Positions 17,031 to 24,115 of a DNA stretch of 64,000 nt are shown here, piece by piece. Origin of the DNA: Bacteroidota bacterium (GTDB taxonomy: Bacteria; Bacteroidota; Bacteroidia; NS11-12g; UBA955); NCBI GenBank assembly GCA_030682255.1, contig JAUXOK010000011.1:1-64000 (forward strand), in the 5' to 3' direction. The notes under the pieces are model-generated. The model ran no database searches. It worked only from the letters and a program-made list of their open reading frames with translations, and was not told the origin of the DNA. Every line of letters starts with the position of its first letter. The stretch's first letter is position 1. The position numbers and the translations under genes were made by a program.

Positions 17031-19478
17031 TTAATCTACCACCAGTTTTACTGAGTATGTTTCATGCTGAGTAATAATTTTTAAAATATAAAGCCCACTT
17101 TTTAAGTGGGTTTTTATTTGAGTCTCGTTTAAGTTGATGGTTTCATTATAAACAAGCTGTCCTTTATAATTATAAATTAATACTTGATTGCCTTTTTCAA
17201 ATGGAAAATCAATATTGAAATTTCCAAAACTTGGGTTTGGAAATACGTTTATGCTTGGTTGATTATAAATAATGTTTTTTTGGTTCAATGTTGAAACGGT
17301 GCAATAAACAGCATTTGTAGAACCTGCATATTCATTGTCATAAAAAACAGATGCTACATTCTTAAGTAAATAACCATTACTTAATGCTTTTGTTACTACT
17401 TTAAAACCAATATAAGATCCACTATTTTCATTCTCATAGTTTTTAGTTGGATTAGGAGCTAGTTTGATATTTGGAAAATGCCAAATCAATATGCCTTTAT
17501 ATTGATTGTTAGGGTCGGTTTGTATCTCTGTATAATATATTTTATTACTCCCAGTTTCTTGGATGTAGGACATATCAAGGTTTAGATCTAATGTATCAAT
17601 AATGATTGCATAAAAAACAGTGTCTGTACTAAAATTATTAAAACTAATATTATACCTTAAATCTCTTTCATGAATATCTAAATAAGTAATTGAATCGTTG
17701 ATTGAAGGTGAAGGGTAAACATCTTTACGAAACCCATTAAAATCACTATTTACTGTTTGAGGAATTGAGTCGAAATCATCTTCTTCAAACATTGATGTTC
17801 CTGAGGTAATGGTAGCAGCTGCAGCTGCTTGAAATTGAAAATTATTTTCGAAAATACTATTTGAAGGTAATGCATTGTAAACAATGGTTTTTCTTTCGCC
17901 TGCTGCAAGGTTGGTAAAAACCCATTCGTAGGTTGAGTCATTTATTTTATTGGAATAATTAGGAAAAATATTTTCATCGCTAAGGTTTGGGTTTTTCTTC
18001 AGCGTAATTTTTCCTGAAAGTGTATTTGTGCCCAAATTTTCATAATTAACATAATAGGTAAGACGCTTGTCTCTTACCACTTGATTGCCCTTGCTAGAAT
18101 TAATAGTGACTCTTATATCATTGATGTTTGTGAGCCTTTTTAATGGAAATTGAATACTATCTATATAATTCCCAGGAATGAATGTTTTTGTAACACTTGT
18201 ATCGGCACAATTGCTTCTTAATAGATGCTTACTAGGCCTAATTACAAATCGGAGTGTATTATTATTCGGCACTAAAAACTCTGCCATACCATCTTGATTT
18301 GTAAATACAGCTCTATTAATAAAAGGTAATTTGATAAATTGTTTTGTTATTGGTTCTTCGCCATCATCTTTAACGCAATTATTATTAATATCATTAAATA
18401 CCTTTGCCTTTACCAAGGTCATGTTTTTGTGAAATCTATTAATGTATTTATTGGGATTCCATATACTTAATGGTTTGATTGGAACTGATAAAGAAAATAG
18501 ACTCCCTCTATAAATAACGTGTTGATATGGGTTGTGATTATTATTTGTAAAATCTTCCCATCGATTATTTTCTAGTTTCAATGAACTTAATACTCTGAAT
18601 TTACCTGAATGATTTGCCAAACCATTTATTGTTAGATTACCATCATAAAAATGTATGGAATTAACCTGAAAAAGAGAATCAATATTATAGTTTATATCTA
18701 TAAATGAAGTAGTTATGTTATAGATGGTTTTGGATTTGATATTTTGACCCACGCCAATCAACATTTGACCAAAAAGTTCAATTTTTTCTATGATTTTTGG
18801 TGTATTTGCGAATGTATCCTCTTGTAGATTGTTTTTAATTCTATAGAGATATTTAGATTTTCTTTGATTTACTTGATTGAATAAACCACAGATAACAACT
18901 GTTGTATCGTTTGAAGTAATATCTAAAACGACAGAATTGGGGCTACAATTTTTGCAGTTTTTAAAAAATAATTCAAATTCAATACCATCATATCGACTTA
19001 AATTTGGAATTTCTTTGTTTCCAATCCATGCAAATTGCCCTCCTATGAATAATTCAATCCCTTTTATTTCTAATTTATTAATATATCCTAAAGTTAAATT
19101 TTCTTTCTTAAATGTTGAAACGCCCTGCCATTGCAAATTTGTTAATTTTACTAGAGCATTATAATTTTCATTATCAAAAGTAAAGTTTCCTGCAACGTAA
19201 AATTCATTTTTAAAGCGTTTAAAGTCTTTAATATCAGCGTTTTTATTAAGTTCAAGTATAGGACGTTTAATCCATCTATTTTCCTCGAGTGTACTTATTT
19301 GCCAAAAGGAGGAATTGTTTTTTTCTCCCAATTTACTTAAAATATGCAATTGATTATCCGCATAAATTAAATGAGGAGGAAGTCCTATATAAACACCTTC
19401 AGGAGCCCAAACTTGGCCATATAAACTCAGATTTGCGAAGAATATCAATAGTAAACTATGGGATTTTAATTTTTTCAT
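17031..19478 (-). CDS. T9SS type A cargo protein, large surface or secreted protein
   Basis: 815 residues with a signal peptide (KSHSLLLIFFANLSLYGQ). The first 340 residues read like a kelch-like or WD-like set of beta repeats (for example GGQFAWIGN, VVICGLFNQVNQRKSKYLYRI), followed by Ig-like or DUF11-type domains with VTKTFIPGNYIDSIQFPLKRL and YYVNYENLGTNTLSGKITL. The last 75 residues are a type A sorting domain (INVFPNPSFGNFNIDF, VLIYNYKGQLVYNE, LKSGLYILKI, SVKLVVD). Its start overlaps the upstream anti-sigma-like gene by 4 bp (ATGA). It is probably the target carried with that sigma system. Ligand or substrate unknown. Confidence 0.88.
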   Translation of the reverse strand: MKKLKSHSLLLIFFANLSLYGQVWAPEGVYIGLPPHLIYADNQLHILSKLGEKNNSSFWQISTLEENRWIKRPILELNKNADIKDFKRFKNEFYVAGNFTFDNENYNALVKLTNLQWQGVSTFKKENLTLGYINKLEIKGIELFIGGQFAWIGNKEIPNLSRYDGIEFELFFKNCKNCSPNSVVLDITSNDTTVVICGLFNQVNQRKSKYLYRIKNNLQEDTFANTPKIIEKIELFGQMLIGVGQNIKSKTIYNITTSFIDINYNIDSLFQVNSIHFYDGNLTINGLANHSGKFRVLSSLKLENNRWEDFTNNNHNPYQHVIYRGSLFSLSVPIKPLSIWNPNKYINRFHKNMTLVKAKVFNDINNNCVKDDGEEPITKQFIKLPFINRAVFTNQDGMAEFLVPNNNTLRFVIRPSKHLLRSNCADTSVTKTFIPGNYIDSIQFPLKRLTNINDIRVTINSSKGNQVVRDKRLTYYVNYENLGTNTLSGKITLKKNPNLSDENIFPNYSNKINDSTYEWVFTNLAAGERKTIVYNALPSNSIFENNFQFQAAAAATITSGTSMFEEDDFDSIPQTVNSDFNGFRKDVYPSPSINDSITYLDIHERDLRYNISFNNFSTDTVFYAIIIDTLDLNLDMSYIQETGSNKIYYTEIQTDPNNQYKGILIWHFPNIKLAPNPTKNYENENSGSYIGFKVVTKALSNGYLLKNVASVFYDNEYAGSTNAVYCTVSTLNQKNIIYNQPSINVFPNPSFGNFNIDFPFEKGNQVLIYNYKGQLVYNETINLNETQIKTHLKSGLYILKIITQHETYSVKLVVD
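17094..17119 (+). terminator. Rho-independent terminator inside the opposite gene
   Basis: Arms CCCACTT (17094-17100) and AAGTGGG (17104-17110), loop TTT, followed by TTTTTATTT. It lies 64 bp after the plus-strand MORN gene stop and within the coding end of the convergent T9SS gene, where it encodes part of the LKSGL motif. Terminator use on the plus strand is inferred from the shape. Confidence 0.6.
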
Positions 19479-20953
19479 TTGATTAAATAAAGTATTTTGA
19501 GGTGAATGCCAGATTGATAAGTATTTATTTTATTTGAAATATTGTTTTTGTATACAGGTAGTATGTTATATTGAGAGGACAAAGCGGTTTCCAAAATCCA
19601 ATTTTTTGATAGAGAAGTTTGGATGCCAATATATACCATAGGATGAATGCCTAGTTTTCTCTCATTGCTTTTTACAAATTGATAATCGTTGATTTGTATT
19701 GTTTGTGGGTCGAGTGTTTTGCTGCCTTTTGAGTTTAATGTAAAACTTGTTTGGGCGCCAATACCAGTCACTAAATTTATTTTCGAACTCATTTTCCAAA
19801 TTTTATTAGTGTTAAAGGCAAAGTCTATTCGATTTCTTTTAATTTGATGATTTTCTCTTAAAGTTGTATCTCTTCCTCTCGTTAAAAAATAACCAATCAC
19901 ATTGCCACTAGGATCTTTGACAGGGAGAGAGTCGAAAATTCTTGCTTTAAATTGATAATTTGATTTTTGATTAATCTGTTGACCACTTAAAGAAATTTGA
20001 TGTTGAAAACCTTTGTGAATGAGCCCAAAATTGATACCTTTAGACCAACTTAAAAGGTTTCTATCTGCATTTTGTTGAAGGTTATTAAAATTCGCATCAT
20101 TGTTTTTGTCATATTTAAATTGATTTGTTAATAATGCATTATTTAATCCAACAAAATATTGAGTTTTCATTGTTTTAGTTGGTGGTTTAACAATTGTATT
20201 TGTTTGTACTAAATCAAAATTCAAATTTGGATAGATAATATCAAACAAACTTAATCCGACTAATACAAGTTGATTTGTTGCTTCAATATCTTGATTTTCT
20301 TCAATTTTTATGGTTTCGTTTTTTGAAATTAATGTTAAACTACTTCCATTAAATGCAGGTTCTTTTAATGCATTTCTGAATGGTGGTTTGGTTACATTAT
20401 TTTTAATAATGGTATTTAAAGTGTATTTATCAGATTTGTTTATGTCTTTAGATGGATTATTTTTGTTTATATTTTCATTTAATGTCATAGATTTTAAATG
20501 CACTGATTCTGAAATTTCGTTTCTTTGTTTTGTGGTTTCTGAGATTGAAAGTTTGTAAATTATTGCAAATAAACCCAAAATAAGTAATAAACTTGCCACT
20601 TTCCACCATATAAATACTCTTCTTCTTTTTTGATTGGCAAGTTTATTTTTTGTTTGTGTCCAATCTACTTCTGTAATAGGCAATTCAAGTTCATCAAGTT
20701 TAGAAAAAATAGACTTACTCGGTTCAAATGCTAATTTTTCTTTTTGAAACTTTGAAAAGGTTTGTTCCCAGTCTAAATCAGTAATTGGAAAGTTAAATTG
20801 GTCTAATTTATCTTTTGTTTTATTCGTTTTTTCATCAGAATATACCTCGGTTTTTTTGTCAATTGATTCTAAGTCTTTATTAGATACTAAGAAACTGAGG
20901 TGCTTAAGTCCATTTTTAAAAAGTTGGTCAATATGTATTCTTTTTTTACTCAA
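19475..20953 (-). CDS. Single-pass membrane protein, putative anti-sigma factor with barrel-like C-terminus
   Basis: 492 residues. Residues 1-112 are charged and hold a repeated segment (PITDLDWEQT at 56-65 and PITEVDWTQT at 92-101). KRRR precedes one membrane helix at about 113-133. After a Lys/Asn-rich linker, residues 260-492 have the alternating pattern of an outer-membrane beta-barrel or PorT-like domain (KGINFGLIHKGFQHQISLSG, INLVTGIGAQTSFTLN, MVYIGIQTSLSKNWILETALSSQ). It lies 8 bp after an ECF sigma gene and overlaps a T9SS gene by 4 bp, so an anti-sigma role for the N-terminal part is likely but not proven by motif. No classic ZAS zinc motif is seen. Confidence 0.75.
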   Translation of the reverse strand: MSKKRIHIDQLFKNGLKHLSFLVSNKDLESIDKKTEVYSDEKTNKTKDKLDQFNFPITDLDWEQTFSKFQKEKLAFEPSKSIFSKLDELELPITEVDWTQTKNKLANQKRRRVFIWWKVASLLLILGLFAIIYKLSISETTKQRNEISESVHLKSMTLNENINKNNPSKDINKSDKYTLNTIIKNNVTKPPFRNALKEPAFNGSSLTLISKNETIKIEENQDIEATNQLVLVGLSLFDIIYPNLNFDLVQTNTIVKPPTKTMKTQYFVGLNNALLTNQFKYDKNNDANFNNLQQNADRNLLSWSKGINFGLIHKGFQHQISLSGQQINQKSNYQFKARIFDSLPVKDPSGNVIGYFLTRGRDTTLRENHQIKRNRIDFAFNTNKIWKMSSKINLVTGIGAQTSFTLNSKGSKTLDPQTIQINDYQFVKSNERKLGIHPMVYIGIQTSLSKNWILETALSSQYNILPVYKNNISNKINTYQSGIHLKILYLIK

Positions 20954-20961
20954 TGGATGGA

Positions 20962-21510
20962 TTAACTAGCTTGTAGAATTTTATTAATTTCCGTTTTTAG
21001 ATAAGTTCTTGCTCTGTTCAATTGCGATTTACTGGTACCCTCGCTTATGCCCAATAGTTTACCGATGTCTTTATGTCCCATGCCTTCTATGGCATATAAA
21101 TTAAATACAATTTTATAACCATGTGGCAGTTTGTCTATAATTGCCAATAATTGTTCTTGACTTAAGTCTTGATCATCTATCTCAATTTCATCTTCCATAT
21201 CGTTAGTATCGTTAAAAAAATAATCATCCCTCACAAATTGAACTTTATTGATTTTTTTTACCATATCAATGGCCGTATTCATCATAATTCTGCTCATCCA
21301 AGTTTTGAAAGCACTCCTGCCTTCGTACTTATGAATATTTAGAAAAACCTTCACAAAACCATCTTGCATAGCATCTCTGGCATCATCCATAGAACTCAAA
21401 TATCGCCTGCAAATGCCTAGCATTTGTGGTGCATAAAGTTTGAAAAGCTTTTCCTGAGCCCAACTTTTCTCTGCTTTACATTGCAATATCAGTTCGTCTA
21501 TTTCCTTCAA
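20962..21510 (-). CDS. RNA polymerase sigma factor, ECF/sigma-70 family
   Basis: 182 residues with the two sigma domains of ECF factors. Region 2 spans about 20-85 (LFKLYAPQMLGICRRYL, DDARDAMQDGFVKVFLNI, FKTWMSRIMMNTAID) and region 4 spans about 125-178 (LLAIIDKLPHGYKIVFNLYAIEGMGHKDIGKLLGIS, EGTSKSQLNRAR). There is an acidic linker between them (DMEDEIEIDDQD). It should direct transcription of a small regulon, probably including its own operon, under control of the membrane protein encoded 8 bp downstream. Start ATG at 21510 gives a full region 2. Confidence 0.94.
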   Translation of the reverse strand: MKEIDELILQCKAEKSWAQEKLFKLYAPQMLGICRRYLSSMDDARDAMQDGFVKVFLNIHKYEGRSAFKTWMSRIMMNTAIDMVKKINKVQFVRDDYFFNDTNDMEDEIEIDDQDLSQEQLLAIIDKLPHGYKIVFNLYAIEGMGHKDIGKLLGISEGTSKSQLNRARTYLKTEINKILQAS

Positions 21511-21579
21511 AATTCAGGGCAATTTAATACTTTGACTGCAATATATCAAAATGGTTGCATTGGGATAGATAATTAGTTA

Positions 21580-21840
21580 ATGGTGTAATGGTTTATAGTT
21601 AATGGTGTAATTGTTTCCCGCATGATAAATGCGGGAGGTTAATGGTTTATAGTTAAGAGTGTAAAGGTTTTATAGTTAATGGTGTAATAGTTTCCCGCAT
21701 GATAAATGCGGGAGGTTAATGGTTTATAGTTAAGAGTGTAAAGGTTTTATAGTTAATGGTGTAATAGTTTCCCGCATGATAAATGCGGGAGGTTAATGGT
21801 TACCCTTAACTAATAACCCATAACTAATAACCCTTAACTA
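21580..21840. repeat. 77-bp tandem repeat with CCCGCAT hairpins, three copies
   Basis: The hairpin CCCGCATGATAAATGCGGG (7-bp stem, loop GATAA) occurs at 21617-21635, 21694-21712 and 21771-21789, spaced exactly 77 bp, with identical flanks made of AGGTTAATGGTTTATAGTTAAGAG and related words. The array ends in degenerate AACCCTTAACTAATAACCC words. One inverse copy of the hairpin lies before gcvH. The copies abut with no unique spacers, so it is not CRISPR. Confidence 0.9.
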
Positions 21841-21893
21841 ATTCCTAATTCATATCCCATAAATCCTATTGGATATTTTTTTTTGACATTTGG

Positions 21894-21924
21894 TTTGCAA
21901 TTATAAAAAAAAGTCCTACATTTG
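21894..21924 (+). promoter_or_regulatory. Bacteroidota-type promoter of rpmH
   Basis: TTTG (21894-21897), exactly 19 bp, then TACATTTG (21917-21924): a full consensus match, 24 bp before the rpmH start. It should drive rpmH-rnpA-yidD. Confidence 0.78.
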
Positions 21925-21948
21925 CAGTCCTTTTTAAAATTACACGAC

Positions 21949-22107
21949 ATGAAACGTACATTTCAGCCATCACAACGCAAAAGACGCAATAAGCACGGGT
22001 TCAGAGAGAGAATGGCCACCGCTAACGGACGCAAAGTTATAGCAGCTAGAAGAAAACGTGGTCGTAAAAAACTTACAGTTTCTGACGAATTACGCCACAA
22101 ACGTTAA
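21949..22107 (+). CDS. rpmH: 50S ribosomal protein L34
   Basis: 52 residues, very basic: [22 protein letters not shown], then [19 protein letters not shown], the diagnostic L34 sequence. The ATG at 21949 is the family start; the frame open from 21922 adds nine residues that overlap the promoter and are not used. L34 binds 23S rRNA near the exit side of the large subunit. The order rpmH-rnpA-yidD is ancient and conserved, and here it has a strong promoter. Confidence 0.97.
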   Translation: MKRTFQPSQRKRRNKHGFRERMATANGRKVIAARRKRGRKKLTVSDELRHKR

Positions 22108-22137
22108 TTCCTCATTGATTTCCCACTCAATTTTATC

Positions 22138-22542
22138 ATGAGTAGGAGTGTAAATAGTTTGCCTAAGTCTGAAAGACTTAATAAAAAAATTTTAATTTCT
22201 AAAGTTTATGAATCAGGTATTGCTGTCAAAGCATATCCTTTGATTTTTTCCTATCAATTAACCGATAAATCTTATTTCAATGAACCTCAACTTTTGTTTA
22301 CCGTTTCCAAAAGGAAATTTAAAAGAGCAGTAGACAGAAACAGAATTAAAAGGCTGATGCGAGAGGCTTATCGTTTAAAAAAACATGATTTAATGCTTTG
22401 TATTCCTGAAAAACAGAGTTTGTTTGCCGTAGTTACATTTACTAACAAAGAGCTGCCTGATTTTTTAAATATTCAAAAGTCGTTTGACAAGATTGAAAAA
22501 CAGTTGAAATCACATTTTACCCAAGATAGTATCATTTCATGA
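22138..22542 (+). CDS. rnpA: Ribonuclease P protein component
   Basis: RnpA is the protein subunit that helps the catalytic RNA of RNase P bind pre-tRNA and cut its 5' leader. 134 residues with the RNA-binding signature [19 protein letters not shown] at about 61-79 and the preceding [12 protein letters not shown], which is the conserved first half. It follows rpmH by 30 bp and overlaps yidD by 4 bp (ATGA), the usual order. The N-terminal FPKSERL-type start reads [10 protein letters not shown] here. Confidence 0.95.
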   Translation: MSRSVNSLPKSERLNKKILISKVYESGIAVKAYPLIFSYQLTDKSYFNEPQLLFTVSKRKFKRAVDRNRIKRLMREAYRLKKHDLMLCIPEKQSLFAVVTFTNKELPDFLNIQKSFDKIEKQLKSHFTQDSIIS

Positions 22543-22760
22543 GACAACTAGGCGTTTATTTAGGTTTGTTTTTAATCAAAATATATCAATTGGTATTATC
22601 ACCATTGTTGTCACCATCCTGTAGATTTACCCCAACCTGTAGTCAATATGGTGCAGAAGCATTTAAGAAATATGGTTTTTTTAAAGGCGCATGGCTCACT
22701 ATCAAAAGAATCAGCCGTTGCAGACCAGGCGGAGGCAGCGGTTTTGACCCCTTGGTTTGA
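22539..22760 (+). CDS. yidD: Membrane protein insertion efficiency factor YidD
   Basis: 73 residues. The family signature is complete: [33 protein letters not shown] with its three cysteines, and [15 protein letters not shown] at the end. YidD is a small amphipathic membrane-associated protein that supports insertion by YidC. It overlaps rnpA by 4 bp. yidC itself is not in the window, and no terminator is evident after it. Confidence 0.95.
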   Translation: MRQLGVYLGLFLIKIYQLVLSPLLSPSCRFTPTCSQYGAEAFKKYGFFKGAWLTIKRISRCRPGGGSGFDPLV

Positions 22761-22832
22761 GTTGTTGAGGAATTTATAATGAAATTGGAAGGTTTTAATG
22801 ATAATTTAGGTTTAAAAAACTTAATAATTAAC

Positions 22833-22840
22833 TAACTTTG
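22833..22840 (+). promoter_or_regulatory. Probable -7 element of the cytochrome c maturation genes
   Basis: TAACTTTG matches TAnnTTTG, 20 bp before the ccsA ATG. A weak -33 (TTTA at 22811-22814) lies 18 bp upstream. Confidence 0.4.
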
Positions 22841-22859
22841 CAACTCAATTTTCATTTCA

Positions 22860-23573
22860 ATGAATTTAATCCCCAACAAATGGTATAAAATAGTTGCCAT
22901 TCTTTTAGTTTTGTATGTTTTAGTTTATGGCTTATTGATTGATTTGCCAACGGATGTAGGTATTTTAGACGAAACCATTAGAAATCTGTTTTATCATGTG
23001 CCTATGTGGTTTGGTATGATGTTGATTTTGTTGGCTGCTTGGGTTAATAGCATCCTATATTTAACAAACCCAACACAAAAAAGAGATGTTTATGCAGCCG
23101 AATTAACCAATGTGGGTTTGTTGATGGGTTTTTGTGGTGTTTTTACGGGCATGTTTTGGGCTTATAACACTTGGGGAACCCCATGGACCAACGACCCTAA
23201 ACTGAATGGCGTGGCTGCTGGTATGGCCATGTATGGCGGCTATTGGCTTTTGCAAAAATCTGTGGATGACAACATGAAAAGAGCCCGTTTGGCTGCTGTT
23301 TACAATGTTTTTGTATTCCCGCTTTTTATCGCTTTGATTTATGTGATGCCAAAGTTGTCTCAATTTAGTATTCACCCTGGTAGCGGAGAATCGGTTAATT
23401 TTAAAAGTTATAACCAAACAAACAATATGGAATTGGTGTTTTATCCAGCTGTAATTGCATGGACTTTATTATTCGTTTGGATTGCGGAATTAAAATCAAG
23501 ATATCAATTATTAAAAATAAAAAAAGAAAATGAAATACTTTATTCTGATCACATTACTACTGACAAAATTTAA
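22860..23573 (+). CDS. ccsA: Cytochrome c biogenesis protein CcsA/CcmC-like, heme handling
   Basis: 237 residues with about six membrane helices. CcmC-type proteins present heme to CcmE at the periplasmic face through two histidines and a Trp-rich loop. Here the helices carry FYHVPMWFGMMLILLAAW (first external His), the loop YNTWGTPWTNDPKLNGVAAGMAMYGGYW in the place of the WWD motif, and FSIHPGSGESVNF (second external His). It is the first gene of a ccsA-ccmD-ccmE-ccmF run. ccmA and ccmB transporter genes are not in the window. The next gene starts inside its last 44 bases. Confidence 0.9.
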   Translation: MNLIPNKWYKIVAILLVLYVLVYGLLIDLPTDVGILDETIRNLFYHVPMWFGMMLILLAAWVNSILYLTNPTQKRDVYAAELTNVGLLMGFCGVFTGMFWAYNTWGTPWTNDPKLNGVAAGMAMYGGYWLLQKSVDDNMKRARLAAVYNVFVFPLFIALIYVMPKLSQFSIHPGSGESVNFKSYNQTNNMELVFYPAVIAWTLLFVWIAELKSRYQLLKIKKENEILYSDHITTDKI

Positions 23574-23730
23574 TAACGCAATTGCTCAAGATGAAACCTC
23601 AGTTTTTAGAACCTCGGGTAAAATTTATGTGGTTGTTGGTATCATTGCCATCATTTTTATATTGATTGTGGCTTATTTAATTCGTTTGGATAAAAAAATC
23701 TCTCAATTAGAAAACAAAAATAATTCATGA
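23530..23730 (+). CDS. CcmD family small membrane protein
   Basis: 66 residues: a signal-like N-terminus (MKYFILITLLLTKFNNAIAQ), then one membrane helix at about 32-50 (YVVVGIIAIIFILIVAYLIRLDKKI) and a short charged tail. In the Ccm system CcmD is a small one-helix protein that stabilises the CcmABC-CcmE complex. It overlaps the end of ccsA by 44 bp and the start of ccmE by 4 bp, which fits this role and helps confirm the frame despite the small size. Confidence 0.82.
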   Translation: MKYFILITLLLTKFNNAIAQDETSVFRTSGKIYVVVGIIAIIFILIVAYLIRLDKKISQLENKNNS

Positions 23731-24110
23731 AACCTGTTCAAATAGTTATTCTTGTTTTTGTATCGGTTGCCATTGCCATTGGTATTAGTTTTTATGGCGA
23801 TACCAGCAAATATGTTTGTTTTCAAGAGGCGGATGAAATTGCAAAATCGCGCCCGAATTTAAAATTGCATGTTGTAACAACTTTAAGCAAGGATAAACCA
23901 AGTGTTTATAATCCGCAAGTTGACCCCAATTATTTTGAGTTTTATGCCAGCGATACCACAGGCCTTGAACGCAGAATTGTATATAGAAATGCCATGCCTC
24001 AAGATTTAGACAAAACTGATAAAGTAGTTTTGATTGGCTATAGCCGTGGCGATTATTTTGAAGCAAAGGATATTCTAAAAAAATGCCCTAGTAAATACGA
24101 AAAACCTTAA
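23727..24110 (+). CDS. ccmE: Cytochrome c maturation heme chaperone CcmE, CxxxY type
   Basis: 127 residues: one N-terminal membrane anchor (about 5-24), then an OB-fold periplasmic domain (YVCFQEADEIAKSRP, RIVYRNAMPQDLDKTDKVVLIG). The heme attachment motif is CPSKY with Cys120 and Tyr124, in place of the His-x-x-x-Tyr of E. coli CcmE. Such Cys-type CcmE proteins are known from Desulfovibrio and archaea and also occur in Bacteroidota. It receives heme from CcsA/CcmC and hands it to CcmF. It overlaps ccmD by 4 bp, and ccmF begins 5 bp later. Confidence 0.92.
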   Translation: MKPVQIVILVFVSVAIAIGISFYGDTSKYVCFQEADEIAKSRPNLKLHVVTTLSKDKPSVYNPQVDPNYFEFYASDTTGLERRIVYRNAMPQDLDKTDKVVLIGYSRGDYFEAKDILKKCPSKYEKP

Positions 24111-24115
24111 GTATT

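Larger units (their letters stand above)
21511..21948. other. Repeat-filled intergenic region between sigma operon and rpmH
   Basis: About 440 bp without a gene. 21580-21840 holds the 77-bp repeat array. The remaining flanks hold the promoter of the divergent sigma operon (not pinned down) and the rpmH promoter at 21894-21924. Confidence 0.8.

Noticed and set aside
21580-21840. CRISPR array
   Set aside because: The 77-bp units abut directly with identical sequence and there are no unique spacers, and no cas genes are present.
21949-22760. Replication origin next to rpmH-rnpA
   Set aside because: Although rpmH-rnpA often lies near dnaA and oriC, no dnaA gene or cluster of DnaA boxes was seen, and Bacteroidota origins are often elsewhere.
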